DNA of 9,564 bases from Nanobdellota archaeon (GTDB lineage: Archaea; Nanobdellota; Nanobdellia; Pacearchaeales; GW2011-AR1), in contig JAHIWJ010000168.1 in assembly GCA_018816205.1 (NCBI GenBank), positions 1-9,564 on the forward strand, given 5' to 3'. Made by a program: the position numbers and the translations under genes. The first letter of the stretch is position 1; every line of letters begins with the position of its first letter. Below are positions 1 through 5,476 of this stretch, one piece after another. Below the pieces are notes generated by a model, which saw only the letters and a list, made by a program, of their open reading frames with translations, did no database searches and was not told where the DNA came from.

Positions 1-2
1 AA

Positions 3-119
3 GATGATGTGGAAGAAATCTATGAGAGATCAATCGTCCCTTCTGGGAATGGTGCGAGTGTTGTTGCTCCGAAAAAACACATTGGAAAAAAGGCATTGAT
101 GATAATTCTTAAAGATTAA
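3..119 (+). CDS. 3' end of a DUF2080-like transposon-associated protein (partial)
   Basis: Frame 3 is open from the window edge to a TAA at 117-119 and encodes the last 38 residues of a protein that starts outside the window. The visible part contains VPSGNGASVVAPKKHIGKKA followed by a short hydrophobic strand and a charged end. This pattern, a Ser-Gly-Asn-Gly turn then (V/A)PK(K/R)xIGKK, matches what I know of the archaeal DUF2080 family, short AbrB-like proteins usually encoded beside archaeal transposases. The family match is from memory of its signature, not from a search. If right, an insertion element, or a remnant of one, lies just to the left. No transposase is visible in the window. 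It could instead be an unrelated short AbrB-fold protein. Confidence 0.6.
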   Translation, partial: DDVEEIYERSIVPSGNGASVVAPKKHIGKKALMIILKD

Positions 120-123
120 TTAT

Positions 124-139
124 TATGCAACACTGCATA
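124..139. repeat. Short inverted repeat beside the promoter of the 163-792 gene
   Basis: TATGCA (124-129) and TGCATA (134-139) form a perfect 6-bp inverted repeat around a 4-nt loop ACAC. It begins 4 nt after the stop of the partial gene and runs into the TATA-like sequence of the next. It could be an operator, a weak terminator hairpin, or an element-end feature. It is short enough to be chance. Confidence 0.35.
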
Positions 140-144
140 TAATT
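137..144 (+). promoter_or_regulatory. TATA-like element for the 163-792 gene
   Basis: ATATAATT at 137-144 lies about 22 nt upstream of the ATG at 163. A Shine-Dalgarno-like GGGAG is at 152-156, 6 nt before the ATG. The spacing is slightly shorter than at other promoters in the window, so the call is weaker. Confidence 0.4.
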
Positions 145-162
145 TTATTTTGGGAGAAACTC

Positions 163-792
163 ATGGGTAAATACACGCCGGCTGAAGCAGCAGCAATTGA
201 AGATAGAACAAAGATTTTTGTAGCAGACAAAAGAGTCGGGACTCCAGCTGGGGGAGTAGAGACGTTTTTGCAAAGGAACAGGGATAAAATAGCTCATGAT
301 TTGAGGCATCGGAATCGTGGAGCAGGGTTGAGGGATGATCAATTTGACCAAATGGCTTCTGTTTGTCAAGTTTATGACTTGATTAGAGGATTAAATCTGG
401 GTTATGACTCTGCATTCATGCGGAGGGTTGGCGGGTATTTAGCAACTGCGCATGGGGTTTTGGACGGGATTGATTCAAAAGATAGGTCCTTTTTAAGCAA
501 AAGAGGAGTTGCTCGGGCTAGGAGGGACAAGGTAACTGGAACTGATGAATATTTTTGGAATGTTCATTTAGACACGACTAGAGACTTAGTTGAAAAAGCC
601 GCTAGGTTGAGAACAGGAGAGCAAGAACCTCAGATTTGGAGAACCGTCAATACCGACTTTTATGAAAAGCTGAGAGCAGGAGCTTTGGATGCTGGAGAAC
701 TTACTAATTTGATAAACGAGGGACTTTATTTGTTCAGAAGGACGTTTGTTAATACGGGAATTAGGGCTGAGAATTCTACGCTAAGTTTATAA
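163..792 (+). CDS. Arg-rich soluble protein of unknown function
   Basis: I do not recognise this 209-residue protein. It has no signal peptide, membrane helix or metal motif, and only one Cys (residue 68). It appears mostly helical, with short amphipathic stretches such as residues 33-48, 60-78, 86-100, 137-150 and 178-196. Arginine clearly outnumbers lysine (about 24 to 9 by my count), the reverse of the Lys-rich gene at 1768, so its composition differs from its neighbours. The ATG at 163 is chosen because GGGAG lies 6 nt upstream and a TATA-like element is near 140. It sits directly after a probable transposon-associated gene, so it could be cargo or recently acquired DNA. The T8 run at 801-808, just past its stop, could end its transcript. 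Confidence 0.75.
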   Translation: MGKYTPAEAAAIEDRTKIFVADKRVGTPAGGVETFLQRNRDKIAHDLRHRNRGAGLRDDQFDQMASVCQVYDLIRGLNLGYDSAFMRRVGGYLATAHGVLDGIDSKDRSFLSKRGVARARRDKVTGTDEYFWNVHLDTTRDLVEKAARLRTGEQEPQIWRTVNTDFYEKLRAGALDAGELTNLINEGLYLFRRTFVNTGIRAENSTLSL

Positions 793-793
793 A
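786..793 (+). promoter_or_regulatory. TATA box of the matrixin-like protease gene
   Basis: TTTATAAA starts 29 nt before the ATG at 815 and overlaps the TAA stop (790-792) of the upstream gene. This is the archaeal distance for transcription starting at or next to the start codon. No Shine-Dalgarno sequence lies in between; instead there is a T8 run. A leaderless mRNA is predicted. Confidence 0.65.
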
Positions 794-814
794 TTTGTTA
801 TTTTTTTTGGGTAT

Positions 815-1726
815 ATGAGGTTTTTAGATTTTGTAGTTTTAGTCATGCTGTTTGCTCTGCTTGTAGCGGGGATGTATCTATTGTGGCTGAATTTTCCTTC
901 TGAACCGACAGAGTTTCAGAGATATGTCGCTAATCTTTCTCTCGATTTGCCTTCTGAAAGTGCGCAGTTTCATCCGAACATGAGGTATCCTGATCGGACG
1001 ATTACATATTTTATTTCAGCGAATTGCAGCAAGAAGAAGACGAATGATTTTCTTGATGCTGTTGAGCTGCTGCAGGAGAAGACTATCCTGAAGTTCAAGT
1101 ATTCGCAGAAGCCGGATATTCTTGTAACCTGCTCGAATGTCGCGCCGGCGCCTACGGAGGAGGGGCATTTTGTTGCGGGGGAGGGCGGGCCTTCACTTAT
1201 TGTTAATGCGACTCAGTTTGCGGTGATTATGTTTGGTAAAATTGGCCTCTACAGACCGGAGATTTGTGATACGCCGCAGGTTGCGACTCACGAGCTTTTG
1301 CACGCGTTAGGATTTGACCATAATAACAACGAGTCTAGCATAATGTATCCGATAACGAACTGTGACCAGGTAATTGACGAAAACATCATAGATGAAATCA
1401 GGCAGCTTTATTCTATTCCTTCTGCTGCAGATTTGGTCATTGAAAGTGTAAAGGCAAATAAGACCGGGAGATTCCTTAGTTTTGAGACGTGGGTTGGGAA
1501 CCAAGGTCTGAAGGGAGTTCATACTTCGACTTTGAAGGTCATCATCAAGGGATCGGTTGTAGATGAATTTGCTTTGGGCGATTTAGACATTGGCTCTAGA
1601 AAAAGTTTAGAAGTTAGTATGCCTATTCCGCGAAACACTAATGAAATTTCCTTCGTTGTCGAGACTCCTGAAGCTGAAATTACAAGGTCTAACAACGTTG
1701 CGGACATTTCTGTTGTGGGGGTTTAG
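815..1726 (+). CDS. Membrane-anchored matrixin-like zinc metalloprotease with CARDB-like domain
   Basis: Likely an extracellular zinc endopeptidase of the matrixin/metzincin class (MEROPS M10-like), tethered to the cell surface. Residues 6-25 form an uncleaved-looking hydrophobic anchor without a strong signal cleavage site. The catalytic domain spans about 55-200. It holds HELLHALGFDH at 159-169, giving zinc ligands His159, His163 and His169 and the base Glu160, followed by a Met-turn SIMYP (Met177) as metzincins require. Cys71, Cys106, Cys151 and Cys183 could form disulfides outside the cell. Residues about 205-300 look like a CARDB-type Ig-like beta domain (ADLVIESV at the start, 'SNNVADISV' at the end). 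No autoinhibitory 'cysteine switch' propeptide is evident. The gene has its own TATA box at the leaderless distance. Substrate is unknown; host or partner surface proteins or self-processing are possible. Confidence 0.88.
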   Translation: MRFLDFVVLVMLFALLVAGMYLLWLNFPSEPTEFQRYVANLSLDLPSESAQFHPNMRYPDRTITYFISANCSKKKTNDFLDAVELLQEKTILKFKYSQKPDILVTCSNVAPAPTEEGHFVAGEGGPSLIVNATQFAVIMFGKIGLYRPEICDTPQVATHELLHALGFDHNNNESSIMYPITNCDQVIDENIIDEIRQLYSIPSAADLVIESVKANKTGRFLSFETWVGNQGLKGVHTSTLKVIIKGSVVDEFALGDLDIGSRKSLEVSMPIPRNTNEISFVVETPEAEITRSNNVADISVVGV

Positions 1727-1731
1727 GAATC

Positions 1732-1740
1732 TTTAAATAT
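1732..1740 (+). promoter_or_regulatory. TATA box of the 1768-2268 gene
   Basis: TTTAAATAT begins 36 nt before the ATG at 1768, just after the protease stop codon. This predicts a very short leader of several nucleotides. No Shine-Dalgarno sequence is visible before the ATG. Confidence 0.5.
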
Positions 1741-1767
1741 CATCTAGTATTTTTAATTAGACAGGAC

Positions 1768-2268
1768 ATGGCAGAAAAAGAGGAAATTATTAAGGAAAAG
1801 ATGGAGCATGAAGGTCTTTTTGATTTGAAAGCTATGTACGTTTTTGCGCACAATTGGTATATCGAACCTGGCTTTGGGGTTACTGAAGAGGAATACATAG
1901 AGAAGCTTAAAGGGGATGCTAGGGATTTAGTGATTAAGTGGAAGGCGACAAAGGATGTTTCTGATTATTTTAAGTTTGAAACTAAAATGAAGTATGAGAT
2001 TGAAAACATGACTGATGTTGAAGTTGAAATTGACGGCAAGAGGAAACAGATGAACAAGGGAAAGATTAAGCTGGAGATTGTTGGGGCCTTGGTTTATGAT
2101 AAGGATGGCAAGTGGGAAAGTTCTGCGTATAACCGGTTTATGAGGGATGTTTACAATAAGTATATCATACCTTCGCGTGTTGAAGCTATGAAACAAGAGG
2201 TGCGGCGGAGAGTTACTACGTTTAAGGACGACCTTAAATCTTTTTTAAATCTGACTGCTCGACGGTAG
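1768..2268 (+). CDS. Conserved-looking Lys/Glu-rich soluble protein of unknown function
   Basis: This 166-residue protein has no signal peptide, membrane helix or cysteine. A charged N-terminal helix (1-14) leads into HEGLFDLKAMYVFAHNWY (14-31), an aromatic helix, then an alternating alpha/beta region. That region includes DVSDYFKFETKMKYEIENM (63-81), two strands around a turn VEIDGKRKQMNKG (86-98), a strand KIKLEIVGALVYD (99-111), and a C-terminal helical part rich in Lys, Arg and Glu. The pattern 'HEGxFD ... DYFKF ... DVEVE..GK..MNKG' reminds me of an uncharacterised family found repeatedly in DPANN genomes. I know of no assigned function and have not verified the match. Its own TATA box suggests independent expression. 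A fold with a beta-meander packed on helices is plausible, but enzymatic motifs are not seen. Confidence 0.82.
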   Translation: MAEKEEIIKEKMEHEGLFDLKAMYVFAHNWYIEPGFGVTEEEYIEKLKGDARDLVIKWKATKDVSDYFKFETKMKYEIENMTDVEVEIDGKRKQMNKGKIKLEIVGALVYDKDGKWESSAYNRFMRDVYNKYIIPSRVEAMKQEVRRRVTTFKDDLKSFLNLTARR

Positions 2269-2278
2269 TACACAAATC

Positions 2279-2286
2279 TTTATATA
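2279..2286 (+). promoter_or_regulatory. TATA box of the 2308-3675 membrane-protein gene
   Basis: TTTATATA is a consensus archaeal TATA box starting 29 nt before the ATG at 2308. GGAGG at 2294-2298 would fit as a Shine-Dalgarno sequence 9 nt from the same ATG, but would lie upstream of the predicted transcript start. Both signals reject a TTG start at 2299, which would abut GGAGG. Confidence 0.7.
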
Positions 2287-2307
2287 ACTTTATGGAGGTT
2301 GTTTCGT

Positions 2308-3675
2308 ATGAAGCGCTGGGTTTTACTCCTGTTCCTTGTAACGCTGTTATTCCCGCTCGTAGCTGCGGAGTCAGGGCTCAAGGTTCGGGAAGTCGTTGTA
2401 AAAAACGTTGTTGTTGCGGAACTTGGGAATTTTGCTTCTTATAACTTGGAGATAGACAATCTGGGGGAGGAGGATTCTTTTAAGATTTTTACTTTGGTTG
2501 GTGTTCAGATAGAGCCTTCTTTGCCGGTTATGCTGCCTCCGGGGAATTCTACGGTAGCCATAACTGCGAGTTTGAGCGATAAACTGTTAAATGAGAGGAG
2601 GGGCTTACTTTCTTATCAGTATCTGATAAAAGGAGTCCACAGGAGCATTTTTGAGGATAAGCTCTTGGTGGATATTGTTTCTTTGGGGGACATAATTGAG
2701 TTTGAATATGGCAATCTTCGTCCAGATGGAGGGACTATTGAAATCTATGTGAAGAATAAGGCTAATGTTCAGTTAAGCAATGTTACTGTGGTTTTTGATT
2801 CTGTATTCTTTAGGGAGTCTATCGAATTGGAACTTGAGCCCTACGAAAACAAAACTTACACGATTTTGGTGTCTAAGGAGCTCGATAACGGGCTTGTCGC
2901 CGGGCCTTATATTGTAACGGCCACTGTTGTTGCAGGAGATTATAAGAAAGAAATGGAAGGCGTTGTTGATTTCTTGGAAAATGAGGGGGTTTCTGTTGCA
3001 GAGTCTACAGAGGGCTTGATAATCAGGAAAACGACTGTTAGAAAAATCAATCGTGGGAATACTGAAGTGGTTGCTTCTGTTAATATAACCCGAGATGCTA
3101 TTTCGCGACTGTTTACTTCGTATTCTGTTGAGCCGCAGGAAACTGTCAGGAAAGGATTTTTTGTTGAGTATGTTTGGCAAAAGAGTTTGAGGCCCGGGGA
3201 GAATTTTACGGTTAGCGCAACTACAAATTACACGCTTCCTTTTTTGGGTTTGCTTGTAATTGTTGCTTTTGGGATTTTTGTCAGATATTATTATACTCGA
3301 GCAGTATCTATAAATAAGAGGGTTTCGTTGGTGAAGACGCGGGGCGGTGAGTTTGCGCTTCGCGTGGTTTTGAGAGTTCGGGCGCGAAAGACAGTTGATA
3401 AATTGCAGTTGATTGACAGACTGCCGGCGATGACTAAGCTTTATGACGGTTTTGGAAAGATGCCTGACAAGATTGAAAGCGACCATAGGAGATTGGTTTG
3501 GCATATTGGTTATTTGACTAGAGGCCAGCAGAGAGTTTATTCTTATGTGATTTATTCGAAGCTTAATGTTGTTGGACAGTTTGAGCTGCCTGCTGCGGCC
3601 GCACTCTTTGAAAAGGATGGCGAGCCCAGTGAGGCGTTTTCGAACAGGGCGTATTATGCGGCGGAGAAAGATTAG
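2308..3675 (+). CDS. Secreted single-pass membrane protein with beta-rich ectodomain
   Basis: A 455-residue protein of unknown role at the cell surface. A classic signal peptide covers residues 1-20 (hydrophobic VLLLFLVTLLFPLV, then AA-ES). Residues 21-305 are beta-rich and read as two or three Ig-like (NEW3/CARDB-like) domains: short strands, 'LPPGNSTVAITA' near 76-87 and 'NVTVVFDS' near 158-165, with N-glycosylation-type sequons such as N80-S-T, N158-V-T, N181-K-T and N299-F-T. A transmembrane helix runs about 309-328, followed by the basic stretch RYYYTRAVSINKR, which places the C-terminus inside. Residues 331-455 form another beta-rich unit with 'LVWHIGYLTRGQQRVYSYVI' (396-415), similar to the W-x-I-G-x-L-x-x-G repeats of archaeal surface proteins. 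Start ATG 2308 is preferred over an in-frame TTG at 2299. Its stop overlaps that of the converging gene. Confidence 0.85.
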   Translation: MKRWVLLLFLVTLLFPLVAAESGLKVREVVVKNVVVAELGNFASYNLEIDNLGEEDSFKIFTLVGVQIEPSLPVMLPPGNSTVAITASLSDKLLNERRGLLSYQYLIKGVHRSIFEDKLLVDIVSLGDIIEFEYGNLRPDGGTIEIYVKNKANVQLSNVTVVFDSVFFRESIELELEPYENKTYTILVSKELDNGLVAGPYIVTATVVAGDYKKEMEGVVDFLENEGVSVAESTEGLIIRKTTVRKINRGNTEVVASVNITRDAISRLFTSYSVEPQETVRKGFFVEYVWQKSLRPGENFTVSATTNYTLPFLGLLVIVAFGIFVRYYYTRAVSINKRVSLVKTRGGEFALRVVLRVRARKTVDKLQLIDRLPAMTKLYDGFGKMPDKIESDHRRLVWHIGYLTRGQQRVYSYVIYSKLNVVGQFELPAAAALFEKDGEPSEAFSNRAYYAAEKD

Positions 3676-4637
3676 AGTTTTGTAACTTTGTCGTCTTGAA
3701 TTTTAAGTTCGAATGGGCATGCGAGTTTTGCCAAATATTTACCATCTTTTTTTCTGAGCCAACCCATTGCTGTGAAGATGTCTCCTTTTTGTTTTAGGAG
3801 TTTGATGGCGTAGATTTCTTTGCCGTTTGACAGGACGACGCCGTTTTTGTTTACTGGTCTGTAGTTTCCTCGGAAGGTGCTTGAGTAATAGCAGTGAAGG
3901 CCGATTGGTCTGCCATGTTTTTTTGCCCATGTCCGGGAGAAGCTTTTTTTGTAAGGGACTGAGAAAAAAAGGTAGTATTTGTTTTTATGATGGATTATTT
4001 GAGGGTTTTCCATTTCGTCGTAGACTTTTGGGTAAAGTACAGGGGGCATGACTTTCCAGTTAAGGAGATTTGTTGATTCTGCTAGCGCTATACAGCCGTC
4101 GTATTCTTTTCTTTTGTCTCCAGAACGCGCGGATAGGACCATGAAGTAATCTTTTGTTTTTGAATCTTGGATTACTGAAGGGTCTCTCCACGTTCCTGCT
4201 TTGCCTAGTTTGTTTTTGTAACTTGAGGTTTCATAGTATCTTTTATCTGCACGAATTAAGGGATTATTTGGATGTTTTTTCCAGTTTATCAGATCGGTGG
4301 AAGTGGCAAGGCCAATTTTTTGGATGTGTTTTGATTTGCTGTTTCTTCCTGTGTAGAACATGTAAACTTTTTTGTCTTTTTTTAAGATTGCACCTGTCCA
4401 AAGCGTGAAGTCATCCCATTCGCCTTTTTTCCCCGGAGTTAATGCTGTGGGAAGTGTTTTCCAGTTGATTAAGTCTGAAGAAACTGCGTGGCCTATTGAG
4501 ACCTTATTGTCATGGCGTTTTTTGTAGGGGCAGTTTCTTGGGGACTGCAAGTAGAATGCATGATAATAATTTTTATGTTTCACAAGCCAGGGATCCCAGA
4601 GGTATCTGCCTTTTGGGGAGTAGTAGTCTGATTTCAT
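3672..4637 (-). CDS. GH32/GH43-superfamily glycosidase-like protein (five-bladed beta-propeller)
   Basis: A 321-residue protein with the layout of the GH32/GH43/GH68 beta-fructosidase superfamily, enzymes that cleave or transfer sugars through a beta-propeller active site. Blade 1 has LWDPWLVKHKNYYHAFYLQ, where Asp15 matches the nucleophile of the GH32 'NDPNG' block. WTGAIL (80-85) precedes a second blade. WRDP (150-153) matches the GH32 'RDP' block with Asp152. MENP (209-212) matches 'ECP', making Glu210 the likely acid/base. Two 'STDLINWK'-type blade ends (IGHAVSSDLINWK, IGLATSTDLINWK) are typical. There is no signal peptide, so it should be cytoplasmic. Start ATG 4637 is chosen because a TATA box lies exactly 29 nt upstream; an in-frame TTG at 4646 is less likely. 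Substrate cannot be told from sequence. Activity is probable since all three acidic residues are present. Confidence 0.83.
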   Translation of the reverse strand: MKSDYYSPKGRYLWDPWLVKHKNYYHAFYLQSPRNCPYKKRHDNKVSIGHAVSSDLINWKTLPTALTPGKKGEWDDFTLWTGAILKKDKKVYMFYTGRNSKSKHIQKIGLATSTDLINWKKHPNNPLIRADKRYYETSSYKNKLGKAGTWRDPSVIQDSKTKDYFMVLSARSGDKRKEYDGCIALAESTNLLNWKVMPPVLYPKVYDEMENPQIIHHKNKYYLFFSVPYKKSFSRTWAKKHGRPIGLHCYYSSTFRGNYRPVNKNGVVLSNGKEIYAIKLLKQKGDIFTAMGWLRKKDGKYLAKLACPFELKIQDDKVTKL

Positions 4638-4658
4638 TGAAAACAAAAACGTAAAGGA

Positions 4659-4666
4659 ATATAAAA
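4659..4666 (-). promoter_or_regulatory. TATA box of the glycosidase-like gene
   Basis: Read on the minus strand this is TTTTATAT, starting 29 nt before the ATG at 4637. It fills most of the 30-nt gap after the hsp20 stop codon. It indicates that the glycosidase gene has its own, probably leaderless, transcript besides any read-through from hsp20. Confidence 0.65.
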
Positions 4667-4667
4667 A

Positions 4668-5105
4668 TTATTTGATTTTGATTGTGCTGCTTTTCTTTGC
4701 TTTAGCTTTTTTTGGGATGCGAAGTTTCAGCACGCCTGACTTGTATTCAGCTTCGATGTTTTCTGTGTCTGCGTTTTGCGGCAGAGGAATTCTTCGGTAA
4801 AAGCCAGAGTAGCTGCTTTGGTAGCTGTAAGAGTCGTCTTGTTCTTTTTTGTTTTCCGACCTGTTTTCAACTTTTATTGTTAAGATGTTATCATTGGCAT
4901 CGACTTCGATGTCTTCCTTGTTAATTCCTGGCAGTTCGACTGCAACGATGTACTCATTCTCTAGTTCTCTGGCGTCTACCCATGCTTTTCTGTAACTGGA
5001 GAAATCTTCTTTCTCCAGGTTCCAGGGGTCTTCGTCGAAGTCTGTGAACCAGGTGTTGAGTCTGTGCCGCATTCTTCGTATTTCGTCGCGTATATCTCGA
5101 GCCAT
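4668..5105 (-). CDS. hsp20: Small heat shock protein, Hsp20/alpha-crystallin family
   Basis: An ATP-independent holdase chaperone that binds unfolding proteins in the cytoplasm and assembles into oligomers. The 145-residue length is normal for archaeal Hsp20. An N-terminal helical arm (1-40: RDIRDEIRRMRHRLNTWF) precedes the alpha-crystallin domain at about 42-132. The domain shows YIVAVELPG (52-60), IEVDANDNILTIKVE (66-80), a beta-6 loop rich in Ser/Tyr/Asp (88-100), GFYRRIPLP (101-109) and the family signature AEYKSGVL (119-126). The C-terminus has the anchoring I-x-I motif (Ile142, Ile144). Start ATG 5105 is chosen because a strong AAAGGAGG lies just upstream (GGAGG at 5114-5110). A GTG at 5120 lies within the repeat and Shine-Dalgarno region and is rejected. 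It is near cdc48, consistent with a shared role in protein quality control. Confidence 0.95.
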   Translation of the reverse strand: MARDIRDEIRRMRHRLNTWFTDFDEDPWNLEKEDFSSYRKAWVDARELENEYIVAVELPGINKEDIEVDANDNILTIKVENRSENKKEQDDSYSYQSSYSGFYRRIPLPQNADTENIEAEYKSGVLKLRIPKKAKAKKSSTIKIK

Positions 5106-5109
5106 TTTT

Positions 5110-5114
5110 CCTCC
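5110..5114 (-). promoter_or_regulatory. Strong Shine-Dalgarno sequence of hsp20
   Basis: GGAGG on the minus strand, within AAAGGAGG, ends 4 nt before the ATG at 5105. It decides the hsp20 start and shows that this gene, unlike most here, has a leadered mRNA. Confidence 0.75.
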
Positions 5115-5115
5115 T

Positions 5116-5135
5116 TTCACTTTTTGTTAAGTGAA
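5116..5135 (-). promoter_or_regulatory. 7-bp inverted repeat abutting the hsp20 Shine-Dalgarno
   Basis: On the minus strand TTCACTT and AAGTGAA form a perfect 7-bp inverted repeat around a 6-nt loop, ending one base before GGAGG. It could be a DNA operator for a heat-shock repressor or an mRNA hairpin limiting ribosome access at low temperature. The sequence shows the repeat only; either role is inferred. Confidence 0.5.
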
Positions 5136-5174
5136 TTTTTTTGTTTGGAATAGGATTTGTTTTTTATTCTGAAA

Positions 5175-5197
5175 TAGGACTTGCTTCGCAAGTCTTA
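5175..5197. repeat. 10-bp hairpin in the gap upstream of hsp20
   Basis: TAGGACTTGC and GCAAGTCTTA pair around a TTC loop. Read as plus-strand RNA all ten positions pair (one G-U); as minus-strand RNA the same position is a C-A mismatch. A related AATAGGATTTG lies at 5149-5159, next to AATAGGACTTG at 5173-5183, an imperfect direct repeat. It may be part of an intergenic repeat or a structured RNA. Confidence 0.5.
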
Positions 5198-5235
5198 GGT
5201 ATAAGCTCGCGCTACTCGCTTTATTATTATACCAC

Positions 5236-5270
5236 CACCCCGAACCGCAAGGGGGTGAGTTAATTTTTTT
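5236..5270 (+). terminator. GC-rich hairpin followed by T7, plus-strand terminator-like
   Basis: CACCC (5236-5240) pairs with GGGTG (5253-5257). Inside it, CC-GCAA-GG (5245-5252) can form a GNRA-capped helix. A T7 run follows at 5264-5270. In the plus direction this has the form of an intrinsic terminator; in the minus direction no U-run follows the hairpin. Both flanking genes are on the minus strand, so the transcript it would end is unknown. Confidence 0.4.
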
Positions 5271-5279
5271 GTTTGATAT

Positions 5280-5468
5280 TTACTTCTTGTTTCTCCGATT
5301 GTTATTCAAATCAGAGATCTCGAAGTAAATAAGTATCAAAAAGATAATCATAACCCAGATTCCTGAATCAACAACTAATCCTGCAAGATTAAATGCAATA
5401 AATACAATACCAAATGAAATTAACGTAAAAATAATGTTTTTCCAGCCATTATCGAATTTTTTTATCAT
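5280..5468 (-). CDS. Small two-helix membrane protein, last gene of the cdc48 operon
   Basis: A 62-residue protein of unknown function. A short basic N-terminus (MIKKFDNGWK) precedes two hydrophobic helices, about 11-32 and 35-50, joined by a tight turn VDSG. The tail (51-62, DLNNNRRNKK) is hydrophilic and basic. Both ends are expected inside the cell. The ATG at 5468 is 8 nt after the cdc48 stop and no TATA box sits at the usual 29-nt distance, so it is probably cotranscribed with cdc48. No clear Shine-Dalgarno sequence precedes it. Position suggests, but does not prove, a link with membrane-associated Cdc48 work. It could be a spurious neighbour, though the clean hydrophobic layout with charged ends argues for a real protein. 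Confidence 0.6.
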   Translation of the reverse strand: MIKKFDNGWKNIIFTLISFGIVFIAFNLAGLVVDSGIWVMIIFLILIYFEISDLNNNRRNKK

Positions 5469-5476
5469 TTTTGCTC

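Noticed and set aside
2299..2307. TTG start at 2299 for the membrane protein
   Set aside because: It directly follows GGAGG, leaving no spacer, while ATG 2308 has correct SD and TATA spacing and yields a cleaner signal peptide.
2773..3504. 243-codon minus-strand ORF opposite the membrane-protein gene
   Set aside because: Low-complexity Asn/Arg/Ser composition with no motif; the opposite strand has a signal peptide, membrane helix and promoter.
5106..5120. GTG start at 5120 for hsp20
   Set aside because: It would translate the Shine-Dalgarno sequence itself (as KGGK); the ATG at 5105 is correctly placed behind GGAGG.
5175..5257. CRISPR repeats or a tRNA in the hairpin-rich gap
   Set aside because: There are no regularly spaced identical repeats, and the hairpins cannot be arranged into a cloverleaf with a T-loop GTTCRA sequence.
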